Below are positions 1 to 8,407 of a stretch of 64,000 nt of DNA, piece after piece. Origin of the DNA: JAJFJD01 sp965228695 (GTDB taxonomy: Bacteria > Pseudomonadota > Alphaproteobacteria > UBA8366); the NCBI GenBank assembly GCA_965228695.1, contig CBDDIB010000002.1, forward strand, positions 2,046,001 to 2,110,000, in the 5' to 3' direction. Both the position numbers and the translations under genes were made by a program. Below the pieces are notes generated by a model. The model had not been told where the DNA came from, searched no databases, and saw only the letters and a program-made list of their open reading frames with translations. How positions within the stretch are numbered: the stretch's first letter is position 1; the number at the start of each line of letters is the position of its first letter.

Positions 1-507
1 AAGGAACTGGAAATCCTGAAGGCCGTTATCGACCGTGTTGCGGAAACCGTCGCGGCCGAAAAGGGCGCGACGCCCGATTATCTCGTTGGTACGATGATCG
101 AGCTGCCGCGCGCCATTCTTCGGGCCGGCGAAATCGCCGAGGTTGCCGAGTTCTTTAGCTACGGCACCAATGATCTCACCCAGACCACGTTCGGCCTCAG
201 CCGCGACGATTCCGCCAGTTTCATGCAGACCTATGAACGCCAGGGCATCTTCGAGCATGACCCGTTCGTCTCGATCGACGAAGATGGTGTCGGCGAGCTT
301 GTGGAAATGGGTACCGAGCGCGGACGGGCCGTTCGCCCCGATATAAAACTCGGCATTTGTGGCGAGCATGGCGGTGATCCGGCATCTGTTCGGTTCTGTC
401 ACAAGACGGGCCTCGACTATGTGTCTTGCTCGCCTTTCCGGATTCCCATTGCGCGGCTGGCGGCGGCGCAGGCGGCCATTCTGGGCGCTGGTTCAGGGTC
501 TGAATAG
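1..507 (+). CDS. ppdK: Pyruvate, phosphate dikinase, C-terminal part (5' end outside window)
   Basis: This is the 3' end of an open frame that enters from the left edge in frame 1; about 168 residues are visible. It is the C-terminal PEP/pyruvate-binding TIM-barrel domain. Diagnostic motifs are the SYGTNDLTQTTFG segment and GICGEHGGDP, whose Cys is the family's catalytic acid, followed by the FCHKTGLDYVSCSPFRIP segment that closes the barrel. The enzyme interconverts pyruvate, ATP and phosphate with PEP, AMP and pyrophosphate in the cytoplasm. The frame ends with TAG. The N-terminal ATP-grasp and phosphohistidine domains are expected upstream of the window. Confidence 0.95.
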   Translation, partial: KELEILKAVIDRVAETVAAEKGATPDYLVGTMIELPRAILRAGEIAEVAEFFSYGTNDLTQTTFGLSRDDSASFMQTYERQGIFEHDPFVSIDEDGVGELVEMGTERGRAVRPDIKLGICGEHGGDPASVRFCHKTGLDYVSCSPFRIPIARLAAAQAAILGAGSGSE

Positions 508-711
508 TATCGATTCGGGCGGAATTTGGCGCCTAATCGACCGAATCGGGCCGATACCGGCTCTCCATTCCTGTGATCGCGATCATTGTCGCAAAGGACC
601 CGATTTGGTCCAATGGTGACTGTTGCGGCGAACCAGCAATAAGCTGAATTTATTATAGATTTTAGATAAATCGAGCGCCGCACCAGATTTCGATTAACCG
701 GGAGTGGCGTT

Positions 712-1710
712 GTGGTCAAGTCGATACAGGAACAGCGTAACCGGGCCAATGTGAAGGTCCTGATGGCGGATGGGGCGCCTTACATCCGGCAAGCGTTCAG
801 CAACGCGCTGACATCCGAGGGATATCGCGATATTCGCACCCTGAACCGGCTGTCGCTGCTGCGCGAAGTGCTTACGGCGACGGTGCCTGATTTGGTGATT
901 CTGGATTCGGAAATGCCCGACGGGGATTCGATCGAGCTTGTTCGCGAGATTCGCAATGGTCAATTGGGCCGCAATCCCTTCGTTCCGATAATTCTAACGG
1001 TCTGGGACTCCGACGGCATCTCGATCGACGAGGCGGTCAATAGCGGGGTCGATCTCATCCTGGCGAAACCGTTGGCGCCGGCGCAGTTGTTTGCCCGCAT
1101 TAACGCCCTTGTGGTGGAGCGAAAGCCTTTTGTCGTGACCGCGGACTATATCGGTCCGGATCGCCGGGAGCGTATTTCGCCGCACGACGAAAACTCGTTC
1201 GAGGTGCCAAATACCCTGCGCGACAAGGTCGCCGGCAATCCGATCGATGAACAGGCCTTGTGTGCCGATATTGAATCGACGCTCAAGGATATCAATTCGA
1301 GCCGACTGCAACAGGGATCGCTCCAATTGGCCTGCCAAGTCGAAGTCCTGATCCAGGCGTTCTCTGCAGGCAAGGTCGGAAAGTCCACGCGGAACCATAT
1401 CGGACGCATCATTCGGAGCACGGAAGATATCGTCATGCGCGTCCAGAATACCGAGTTCGAGCAACTCAAGGGGCTCTGCGAATCGCTCATCAAGGTTGCG
1501 CGGGAGGTGTACCGCCGGCCGAAGAAGGCCGACCCGAAACAGGTCGATCTGATGCGTCCGTTATCTCAATCTATCCTGGTCAGCACCAACCCGGAGTTAA
1601 AGAGCCAATTGCCGGCCGGAGAGATTGAAGACATGGTCTCGAACTACGCGACACGCGTGCGCTCGCGCATTTCATCCGACCGGCCGGAGGAGAATGGGGC
1701 ATCGGCGTAG
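712..1710 (+). CDS. Response-regulator receiver domain protein
   Basis: This 332-residue protein begins at a GTG with a GGGAG ribosome site 7 bases upstream. Residues about 14-130 form a receiver domain: the phosphoacceptor is D65 in LVILDSEMP, the switch Thr is near T96 (IILTVW) and the conserved Lys is K119 (LAKPL). The acidic pocket reads MAD rather than the usual DD, so one of the two acidic residues is replaced by Ala. A short IGPDRR motif follows the receiver domain, and the remaining roughly 180 residues look helical with no DNA-binding or enzymatic domain that I recognise. No histidine kinase gene is adjacent. It lies 200 bases after ppdK and probably has its own promoter. Confidence 0.8.
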   Translation: MVKSIQEQRNRANVKVLMADGAPYIRQAFSNALTSEGYRDIRTLNRLSLLREVLTATVPDLVILDSEMPDGDSIELVREIRNGQLGRNPFVPIILTVWDSDGISIDEAVNSGVDLILAKPLAPAQLFARINALVVERKPFVVTADYIGPDRRERISPHDENSFEVPNTLRDKVAGNPIDEQALCADIESTLKDINSSRLQQGSLQLACQVEVLIQAFSAGKVGKSTRNHIGRIIRSTEDIVMRVQNTEFEQLKGLCESLIKVAREVYRRPKKADPKQVDLMRPLSQSILVSTNPELKSQLPAGEIEDMVSNYATRVRSRISSDRPEENGASA

Positions 1711-1735
1711 GTATCTTCCGAGCCGGGCGGCCACG

Positions 1736-3499
1736 CTAAGACGACGTGAGCACGTCGAAGACATCCCCTTCAGCGGCCACCCCTTCAACGTGATGACGGT
1801 GCCACAGCGCGTAGAACAACAGGGTCCAAGCTGCAAAGCCCGCGCGTTTGGAATTGGCGGAAAATAATTTCCTCACGGCATCGGGGCGTGCGATCTCCTC
1901 CACAGCGGGCTGGACCGCGACTATTTCCCCTAATCGCTGACCTTGCCGCTGGATCCACTCGCCGACAGGAACGGTAAATCCGCGCTTCTTCTCGAACGGT
2001 TTCGCCTCGGGCATGATGCGGTCGAGCCACCGGCGCACCAGCCATTTCCCGACGCCATCCCGCACCTTGAGATCATCCGGAAGCGCGAAAGCAATCTCCG
2101 CGACGACTGGATCAAGCAACGGCGTGCGGCCTTCGACACCATGCGCCATCAAGCACCGGTCGAGTTTGATCAAGAGGTCATTGGGCAGCCAGTCCGTGCA
2201 ATCGGTCGCTTGGGCGATCTGAAGGCGTGTTCGCCCGGGCAGGGATCCCGTCGCCTCCGCGGCGGTTATACCGTCGCGCCAACGGGTGCCGCCCTCGCGC
2301 AGGACGCCCAGGCCGTCGAAGGTCCCTTTCGCCCGAATGCCCCGGCCGCCCATCCACCAGGGCCGGAGCAGGCTTCGGTATCGTCCGTACCCGGCGAACA
2401 GCTCGTCGCCTCCTTCGCCGGACAGCACCACCTTGAGATCCTTTGCCGCGGTTCGCGCGAGTTTCCAGGTGGGGAGAATGGCGTAATCCGCCGCCGGGTC
2501 ATCGATATCGGCGGCGACGCTCGGTAACAGCGACCAAAAATCGTCTTCGCCGAAGTCGACTTCCACATGGTGCGCGTTGACCGCCGCCGCCAAGGCACGG
2601 GCGTGGTCGCGTTCGTCGGGTACGCCTGTGCCGGAGAAGCCGACGGTATACGCTTCCACCGGCCGACCATTCAATCGCGCCATGACGGCAAGCACGACGG
2701 ATGAATCGACGCCACCCGACAAAAACAGACCGTAGGGCACGTCGGCGCGCTGATGGACCGCAATGCTGTCTGACAGGGCGTGATCCAAGCGGTCGAGTGC
2801 GGTATCGACGTCCGTGATCGGATCCGGGATCGTCTCGGGCAAGGCGGAGATCCGGTGCCGTTCAACCACCTTGCCGTTTCGCACGATCAGTGTTTCGCCG
2901 GGTAGTACCCGTTTGATATTTTGAAAGATCGTGTCCCGGCCGCATGTGAATTGAAGCTGCAGCAATTCGTTGCGCCGGTCGGCGACCAACTTCCGTTCCG
3001 CCAAGTCCGTCGCGAGCAGCGCCTGCGGTTCCGACGCGAAGGCGAACCGGGTCGGCCCTTCCACATAGTATAGCGGCTTGATACCAAAGGGGTCGCGCGA
3101 CAGAACCAAGGTTTCCTTGGCCGGGTCATGGATCGCGATGGCATACATCCCACGCAGCGATTCAGCGAACCGGAAGCCGTCGCGCCGGTACAGATGCAAC
3201 GGCGGCTCGCAATCCGAATTCGTTGTGAAATCGACGTCCGTGATCTTCTGGCGCAGTTCCACATAGTTGTAGATTTCGCCATTCGCGACGAGGGCCGCGC
3301 CGCCGGGTTCATAAAGCGGTTGATCGCCGGTCTCGAGGTCGATGATCGCCAGCCGCGTTTGAACCAACGCAACGTTACCTGCCACGTGCACGCCGTCCCC
3401 ATCCGGTCCGCGGTGCCGCAACAGCGACGTCAGGCGTTTCAGCAGGGCAGGATTAGGCGCACTGCCGTCGCATGTCATCAATCCCGCGATACCGCACAT
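1736..3499 (-). CDS. AsnB-like asparagine synthase (glutamine-hydrolysing)
   Basis: A 587-residue two-domain amidotransferase. The N-terminal class II glutaminase domain starts with MCGIAG, so Cys2 would be the nucleophile after Met removal, and includes the NGEIYNY segment near residues 73-79. The C-terminal synthetase domain has the ATP pyrophosphatase loop SGGVDSS at residues 261-267 and the LSGEGGDELFAGY segment. Its ATG overlaps the stop of the upstream glycosyltransferase (ATGA), and it is the last gene of a four-gene minus-strand operon otherwise made of glycosyltransferases. That context suggests amidation of a sugar or polysaccharide precursor, as in many AsnB homologues of surface-polysaccharide clusters, rather than asparagine supply. 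The exact substrate cannot be read from the sequence. Confidence 0.9.
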   Translation of the reverse strand: MCGIAGLMTCDGSAPNPALLKRLTSLLRHRGPDGDGVHVAGNVALVQTRLAIIDLETGDQPLYEPGGAALVANGEIYNYVELRQKITDVDFTTNSDCEPPLHLYRRDGFRFAESLRGMYAIAIHDPAKETLVLSRDPFGIKPLYYVEGPTRFAFASEPQALLATDLAERKLVADRRNELLQLQFTCGRDTIFQNIKRVLPGETLIVRNGKVVERHRISALPETIPDPITDVDTALDRLDHALSDSIAVHQRADVPYGLFLSGGVDSSVVLAVMARLNGRPVEAYTVGFSGTGVPDERDHARALAAAVNAHHVEVDFGEDDFWSLLPSVAADIDDPAADYAILPTWKLARTAAKDLKVVLSGEGGDELFAGYGRYRSLLRPWWMGGRGIRAKGTFDGLGVLREGGTRWRDGITAAEATGSLPGRTRLQIAQATDCTDWLPNDLLIKLDRCLMAHGVEGRTPLLDPVVAEIAFALPDDLKVRDGVGKWLVRRWLDRIMPEAKPFEKKRGFTVPVGEWIQRQGQRLGEIVAVQPAVEEIARPDAVRKLFSANSKRAGFAAWTLLFYALWHRHHVEGVAAEGDVFDVLTSS

Positions 3500-4524
3500 C
3501 AGACAGCCACCTGATCGAAGAATTCTCGATACTGGGCGACCACCGCGGTTTCGGTGAATTTCGATTGAAATTCCGCATGCCCCGCCGCGGCCAGATCGCC
3601 GGCCAGCGCCGGGGATTCCAAGACCCGCTTGATCGCGCGAACCAGGCCCGGCGCATTATCCACCGGCACGAGAAGGCCCGAAACGCCGTCGTCGATCAGC
3701 GCCGCCGGCCCCGCGGAGGATGCGGCGACGACCGGTTTCTCGTGGGCCCAGGCCTCGATGACGACATTCCCCAGCGGTTCGTGGCGCGACGGGCAGACGA
3801 ACACGTCCGCAGCGCCGATCAGCGCCGCGATATCGCCACGCCAGCCGAGAAATCGGACCCGGTCGTCGAGGTCCATGCGGGATGTTTCCTGGCGGAGGAA
3901 CGCTTCTTTCGGCCCATCGCCGGCCAGCCATAGGAATGCGTCGGGAATGTCGGCCAGCGCCGCCAGCAGGACGTCGAAGGCCTTGTTGTCATGAAGCCGG
4001 CCGAGCGAGACGATCAAGGGCGCGTCCGCCGGCGTTGCGAGTGTGGCCCGGTCGAGCGGGTCGGCACGCCGGGCATCGACGAAATTCGGGAGATACCATG
4101 CCTTGTGCGGCGCCCAGCCGCTCCGGACGATGTAGTCGCGGATATCCACGGTATTGCCGACCAGGTGGTCGCAATGCTTGTAGTATTTGAGGCTGTAGTA
4201 ACCGCCCATCCGCCCGGCGAGGACATGACCGTGTGGCCGGCAGAACCGCGCGGCGCGGTTCATCCAGGCGAGTTGGACGTCCGGTTGGAACTCACGCACG
4301 ATCGTCGCCAGGGATCGCCGGGTCGTGAAATCGAATAGCCCGCCAAACGGCAACTGGACAGGCTCGACACCGGCTTTACGCAAGAGATCGGCGCGCATTG
4401 GATTGGCGCGGATCACCGTCTTCTGTTCGAGGCCAGATCGGGCGAGTGCCGGAACCAACCTTTCGAAGAAGGTTTCCGCGCCGCCATGCGCTGCGCCGGC
4501 CATCACCTGCATGATCCGTTTCAA
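3499..4524 (-). CDS. Glycosyltransferase, GT4-like (group 1)
   Basis: A 341-residue GT-B-fold glycosyltransferase. The N-terminus MKRIMQVMAGAAHGGAETF is the typical glycine-rich acceptor-domain start. The C-terminal half has the nucleotide-sugar motifs SLGRLHDNKAFDVLLAAL and FVCPSRHEPLGNVVIEAWA, which contains the E-x7-E signature. I place the start at a TTG (position 4524): it gives the conserved N-terminus, has GGAGG just upstream, and overlaps the stop of the preceding GT2 gene as TTGA. A longer frame runs upstream but overlaps the GT2 gene and is spurious. It probably adds a sugar to LPS core or a related surface glycan. Confidence 0.88.
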   Translation of the reverse strand: MKRIMQVMAGAAHGGAETFFERLVPALARSGLEQKTVIRANPMRADLLRKAGVEPVQLPFGGLFDFTTRRSLATIVREFQPDVQLAWMNRAARFCRPHGHVLAGRMGGYYSLKYYKHCDHLVGNTVDIRDYIVRSGWAPHKAWYLPNFVDARRADPLDRATLATPADAPLIVSLGRLHDNKAFDVLLAALADIPDAFLWLAGDGPKEAFLRQETSRMDLDDRVRFLGWRGDIAALIGAADVFVCPSRHEPLGNVVIEAWAHEKPVVAASSAGPAALIDDGVSGLLVPVDNAPGLVRAIKRVLESPALAGDLAAAGHAEFQSKFTETAVVAQYREFFDQVAV

Positions 4525-5285
4525 TCGTCCTCCAGTGTCGCTTTTAAATAGGAAAGAATTGGGAAAAGCCCAGCAAAAAGCGCGATTAAAAATCCGTAGC
4601 GGCCTTCGCGGTACCCCTTGCGACCGATGTAGCATTTGTAGAAGCGCGAGAAAATGCGCCGGACATGCGTTCTGAACCGCCCGATATCGCCCGATGCCCG
4701 CATATCGGCGGCTTTTGCCGTGCTGTACCGGTCGAGCCGTTTCATCATGTCCGAGATATCCCGGTCCACATAATGAATCATCCGGCTTTCCAGGCGTCCT
4801 TCCGGTCCGGTCAGGTCGAGCGCGGGATGGATCCGTTGGTCGCCCCATCGCTTGCAGCCTTTGCGGAAAAGCCGCGGCGCGGCGCTGACGCCCCAGGACG
4901 CGCCCCAGCCATATCGCACGCGCCGCTTGCCGACATAGTTGTCGAACGGGACGAGAAAATATCCCTGAGCGTCGCTCTCGGCCGTCGCGCGGACTTCTTG
5001 TGCAAGGTCGGGTGTCACACGCTCGTCGGCGTCGATCTCGAAGATCCAATCGCCGCGGCAGGCGTCGATGCCGGTATTGCGGCGTTCCCCTTCGATCGTC
5101 CATGACCCCTCGATCAGCCGGCCCGTGTACCGTGCGGCAATCTCTTTCGACGCGTCGGTACATTTGTCGAGGACGACGACGAGTTCGTCCGCAAAATCCA
5201 ACCGGTCGAGGCAGGCGGCGAGTTGGGCCTCCTCGTTATGGGCAACGACGAGCGCGGACAGACGGACGGGCGGTGTGTCGGTCAT
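4521..5285 (-). CDS. Glycosyltransferase family 2 (WaaE/LgtF-like)
   Basis: A 254-residue GT-A-fold enzyme. LSALVVAHNEEAQL opens the nucleotide-binding region at residues 9-22, DKCTDASKEIA follows, and WIFEIDADERVTPDL carries the metal-binding DxD-type motif. The short C-terminal region with a hydrophobic patch (FLIALFAGLFPILSYL) is typical of the WaaE/LgtF/KdtX group that adds a sugar to the LPS inner core. The start at 5285 overlaps the heptosyltransferase stop (ATGA) and the stop overlaps the next gene's TTG, so the whole operon is translationally coupled. The sugar transferred is not known. Confidence 0.88.
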   Translation of the reverse strand: MTDTPPVRLSALVVAHNEEAQLAACLDRLDFADELVVVLDKCTDASKEIAARYTGRLIEGSWTIEGERRNTGIDACRGDWIFEIDADERVTPDLAQEVRATAESDAQGYFLVPFDNYVGKRRVRYGWGASWGVSAAPRLFRKGCKRWGDQRIHPALDLTGPEGRLESRMIHYVDRDISDMMKRLDRYSTAKAADMRASGDIGRFRTHVRRIFSRFYKCYIGRKGYREGRYGFLIALFAGLFPILSYLKATLEDD

Positions 5286-6247
5286 GGCGCGGCGCTCTGT
5301 GATTTTTGCCATAAGTCGTGCGCCGCGGCCGCGGCCTGATCCACGGTCAACCCGCCCATTAAACTGTCTGTTGTCCGGTGGTCGTAGTCCGCCGTTCCGG
5401 TCAGGTCGTCGAAGCTCTCGGGCGTGCGCACCCACGCGGTGCGCGGACCCCACGGGGCATAGAGTTCCTGCTTGCTTGGCCCGAACAAACCCAGTGTCGG
5501 CGTATCGCACGCCGCGGCCATATGCATGAGTCCGGAATCATTCCCGACGAACAGCGCGCAGCGTTTCAAACAGGCCGCGATTGTCGGCAGGTCGATCGTG
5601 CCGACGGTATCGATCAGCTGTTCGGTTGGAATCTGCGTCAGAACGGTCTCGATCTGGTCCCGCTCGCTCGCGGCGGCGAAAACCGCCACGGGCGCGCCGG
5701 GTAAGGGGCCGTCAGGCCCGGTCAGGCGGCCGGCGAGTGTCACGAACCGGTCGGCCGCCCACTGCTTGCCGCGCCAATTGGCGGCCGGGGCCAGCGCCAA
5801 CACTGTTCGTCCGTCCGGGATGATCGATGCGGCGGCGGCTTCGTGCGGTTGATCGGTCCAAAGGCGCGGTGACGGCGGCGTATCCCGCAAACCCAATGTC
5901 GCCGCAAGCAACTCGACGCGATGCATCGGAGCGTCGATCTTCGGGATGACATGTCGTTTGCCGGCGATCAGCATCCAGGCGATGAGGGACCGGCGCAGAT
6001 CCACGACGATATCCCAGCGATGCAAGGCGCATTGTCTCCAAAGGCCGATCCAATGCCGGCCGAAAGGCATTTTGGTAATGGGGATCAACCGTTCAAGCCC
6101 TGGCATTGCGTGAAAGACCGGTGCCGCCGCGGGGCCTGCGACCACGGTGACGCGCGCATCCGGATGGCGGTCGATCAGGTACGACAAGATACCGGTCGAC
6201 AAGACAGCGTCGCCGACCCGCGTCGACGTTATGAATAGAATGCGCAT
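5282..6247 (-). CDS. Glycosyltransferase family 9 (ADP-heptose:LPS heptosyltransferase-like)
   Basis: A 321-residue GT-B-fold protein that leads the polysaccharide operon. The N-terminus MRILFITSTRVGDAVLSTG is the classic heptosyltransferase start. The C-terminal donor-binding half has LALAPAANWRGKQW and FVGNDSGLMHMAAACDTPT, the conserved loop holding ADP-heptose, followed by LFGPSKQELYAPWG. It acts at the cytoplasmic face of the inner membrane during LPS core assembly. The start at 6247 faces ygfZ across a 131-bp divergent gap that must hold the promoters of both. Whether it corresponds to WaaC, WaaF or another paralogue cannot be decided here. Confidence 0.9.
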   Translation of the reverse strand: MRILFITSTRVGDAVLSTGILSYLIDRHPDARVTVVAGPAAAPVFHAMPGLERLIPITKMPFGRHWIGLWRQCALHRWDIVVDLRRSLIAWMLIAGKRHVIPKIDAPMHRVELLAATLGLRDTPPSPRLWTDQPHEAAAASIIPDGRTVLALAPAANWRGKQWAADRFVTLAGRLTGPDGPLPGAPVAVFAAASERDQIETVLTQIPTEQLIDTVGTIDLPTIAACLKRCALFVGNDSGLMHMAAACDTPTLGLFGPSKQELYAPWGPRTAWVRTPESFDDLTGTADYDHRTTDSLMGGLTVDQAAAAAHDLWQKSQSAAP

Positions 6248-6378
6248 ATGCGATGGCTTTGAATGCCCTCAGGCGCGCGTTATACGTGGCGGCGGAGGAC
6301 TTGCCAAGGCGTTGTCAGGACTTGCCCAAATCGGTGTGGCGGTCTAAGTGACCTTTAGGCGCAACGGAGAATAGGCGG

Positions 6379-7278
6379 ATGAGCACGACCCCATACGTAA
6401 TGATGCCGTCGCGCGGCCTGATCTTGGTCGGCGGCACGGACCGGGCGGAGTTTCTGCAAGGGCTGATCTCGAACGATATCCGGCGCGCAACGGCGGATCA
6501 GGCGATTTGGGCGGCGCTGCTGACCCCGCAGGGCAAGTACCTGCATGATTTCTTCGTCGTTGAAATCGGCGGACAGTATGCCGTCGACTGCGAGGCCGAC
6601 CGGTTAATGGATTTGGGCAGCCGGCTCAGCAAATACAAACTCCGGGCGCAAATCGACCTGGGCATCGGGGAGGACTATGCCGTCGCGGTTATGCCGGGCA
6701 CGGCGGCCTTGGATCGTGCGGGGCTTCCCGCGGAGCCGGGCGCCGTGCGGCCGCTCGACGGCGGCGGTATCGTGTATGTCGATCCCCGGCACAGCGAGGC
6801 GGGGGCGCGCGCCATTCTGCCCAAGGACGATGCCGAAGCGGCGCTGCAATCGCTTGGCTTCGTCGCCGGCACGCCCGACGACTACGACCGGGTCCGCCTG
6901 CCGCTCGGCTTGCCGGACGGCAGCCGCGATCTCGTCGTCGAGAAATCGATCCTGCTCGAAAGCAATTTCGACGAATTGAATGGCGTGGACTGGGATAAGG
7001 GCTGCTACATGGGCCAGGAATTGACGGCGCGCACGAAGTACCGCGGGCTGATCAAGAAACGCATGATGCCGGTCGACGTCGAGGGGCCGCTCCCCGACGC
7101 CGGGACGGAAATTCTGCTCGGCGACAAGAATGCCGGGGAGATGCGGTCCGGCTTCGATGGCCGCGGCATCGCCCTGCTGCGGCTGGAGCAGGCCGAGAAG
7201 GCGCTGAAGGGTGAAGGGCGCTTGGTGGCCGGTAAGGCGACGTTGACGCCACGCAAGCCGGATTGGGCCACCTTCTAG
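6379..7278 (+). CDS. ygfZ: Folate-binding protein YgfZ
   Basis: A 299-residue GcvT-like protein that helps repair or assemble Fe-S clusters in a folate-dependent way in the cytoplasm. The family signature KGCYMGQELTAR, which contains the functional Cys, is at about residues 210-221 after the VDWD segment. The N-terminal GGTDRAEFLQGLISNDI and the C-terminal beta-barrel are also typical. The ATG at 6379 follows a GGAGA element. It stands alone between divergent and convergent neighbours. Confidence 0.93.
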   Translation: MSTTPYVMMPSRGLILVGGTDRAEFLQGLISNDIRRATADQAIWAALLTPQGKYLHDFFVVEIGGQYAVDCEADRLMDLGSRLSKYKLRAQIDLGIGEDYAVAVMPGTAALDRAGLPAEPGAVRPLDGGGIVYVDPRHSEAGARAILPKDDAEAALQSLGFVAGTPDDYDRVRLPLGLPDGSRDLVVEKSILLESNFDELNGVDWDKGCYMGQELTARTKYRGLIKKRMMPVDVEGPLPDAGTEILLGDKNAGEMRSGFDGRGIALLRLEQAEKALKGEGRLVAGKATLTPRKPDWATF

Positions 7279-7303
7279 CGTCGTTGCCGGGCACCCGGCC
7301 GGT

Positions 7304-8407
7304 TTAGTCGCAAATGTTTTGCACGGTCCGCCACTCGGCGCCCGTCAGGGCGGTCGCGGCCGCAGGTTTCGAGATTTTTTGGATTGCCGCGATGCGGCTG
7401 CCGGTCAGCGGATGGCTCGACAGGTATTGAGGAAAGGAAATCCCCTTTTTCTCTAGCTTTTGGATCAGTTCGAAGAATTTAACCAGGCCGTCGCCACCGA
7501 TCCCGGTTCGGTTCAGCATCTTGACGCCTTCCCGGTCGGCCTCGGCTTCCAGGTCGCGCGAATAGGCGCTCGTCGCGAGATGCGCCGCCACCTGCGCCAC
7601 CACTTCGCTCGAGAACGACGCACCGCCGGTGAAGGCGGACAGGATCGCGGACCAGCCGACGGAGGTGATCATACCCTGGGTCGGGTGCCGGTAGATCACA
7701 TGCGCCAATTCGTGCGCCAGGACGCCGGCCACTTCGTCCGCCGAGTTGGCCTTGTCGATCAAGCCGCGGAATAGCACGACGCGGCCGCCGGGAACCGCGA
7801 AGGCGTTCACCATATCCGCGTTCGCCACCGAGACACGGACCCGATAGGGCGTTTCCGTTCCTGCCAACAACCGTTGCGCCAGGTCGTTCAGGGCTTGGAG
7901 TCCTTTCTTGCCCGAGCATGATTTCTTGCCGCCGGCGAACATCCGGTTGACCACGTCGATGGTGTCGTCCCCGACCTGCTCTTCCCAGGCCAAGGGGACG
8001 AGCTTGGCCAGCGGCTTTGCGATCAGCGGCAGTCCGAAGACCAGGAAACCGATGACCGCCGCGCCAATCCCGACCGACAGGGCGATCGTGCGGACCTGAT
8101 TTCCGCCGAAGGGGGCGCGCGCCAGGTTCGGCGCCATCGATTCGAGGACCGGCAATATGGCGGGGTGATCGAATGTCAGCCGTGCACCGGAAGCGGACCG
8201 GTTGAGCAGCCGGATCGGCCGGCCTTGGGTGATTTTTTCGACGAGGCCGATCTGATCCCAAGGCCAAGTCGCGATGGCTCGGCCTTCGGGCGTCGCGATA
8301 CGGAGGCCATCTTTCTTGGCGATTACCGAGACGGCGATGACTGTTGCCGACTGGCCGTCGCTGTATTGTCCGGAATACGGTCGGGCAGAATCAGAAGGCA
8401 TCGACAT
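7304..8407 (-). CDS. M48 family membrane-anchored metallopeptidase
   Basis: A 367-residue zinc peptidase. An N-terminal domain of about 90 residues precedes one transmembrane segment (AAVIGFLVFGLPLIA, near residue 115), and the peptidase domain follows with the zinc-binding HELAH motif in VLAHELAHVIYRHP and downstream DLEAEADREG supplying the third ligand Glu. The catalytic domain is likely to face the periplasm. Its start overlaps the end of the upstream DUF898 gene by 17 bases, so the two are co-translated; this pairing is common in proteobacteria and suggests envelope protein quality control. Its substrate is unknown. Confidence 0.9.
   Translation of the reverse strand: MSMPSDSARPYSGQYSDGQSATVIAVSVIAKKDGLRIATPEGRAIATWPWDQIGLVEKITQGRPIRLLNRSASGARLTFDHPAILPVLESMAPNLARAPFGGNQVRTIALSVGIGAAVIGFLVFGLPLIAKPLAKLVPLAWEEQVGDDTIDVVNRMFAGGKKSCSGKKGLQALNDLAQRLLAGTETPYRVRVSVANADMVNAFAVPGGRVVLFRGLIDKANSADEVAGVLAHELAHVIYRHPTQGMITSVGWSAILSAFTGGASFSSEVVAQVAAHLATSAYSRDLEAEADREGVKMLNRTGIGGDGLVKFFELIQKLEKKGISFPQYLSSHPLTGSRIAAIQKISKPAAATALTGAEWRTVQNICD

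Noticed and set aside
510..548. Inverted repeat CGATTCGG/CCGAATCG after ppdK as a terminator
   Set aside because: The 22-base loop is long and no T-tract follows.
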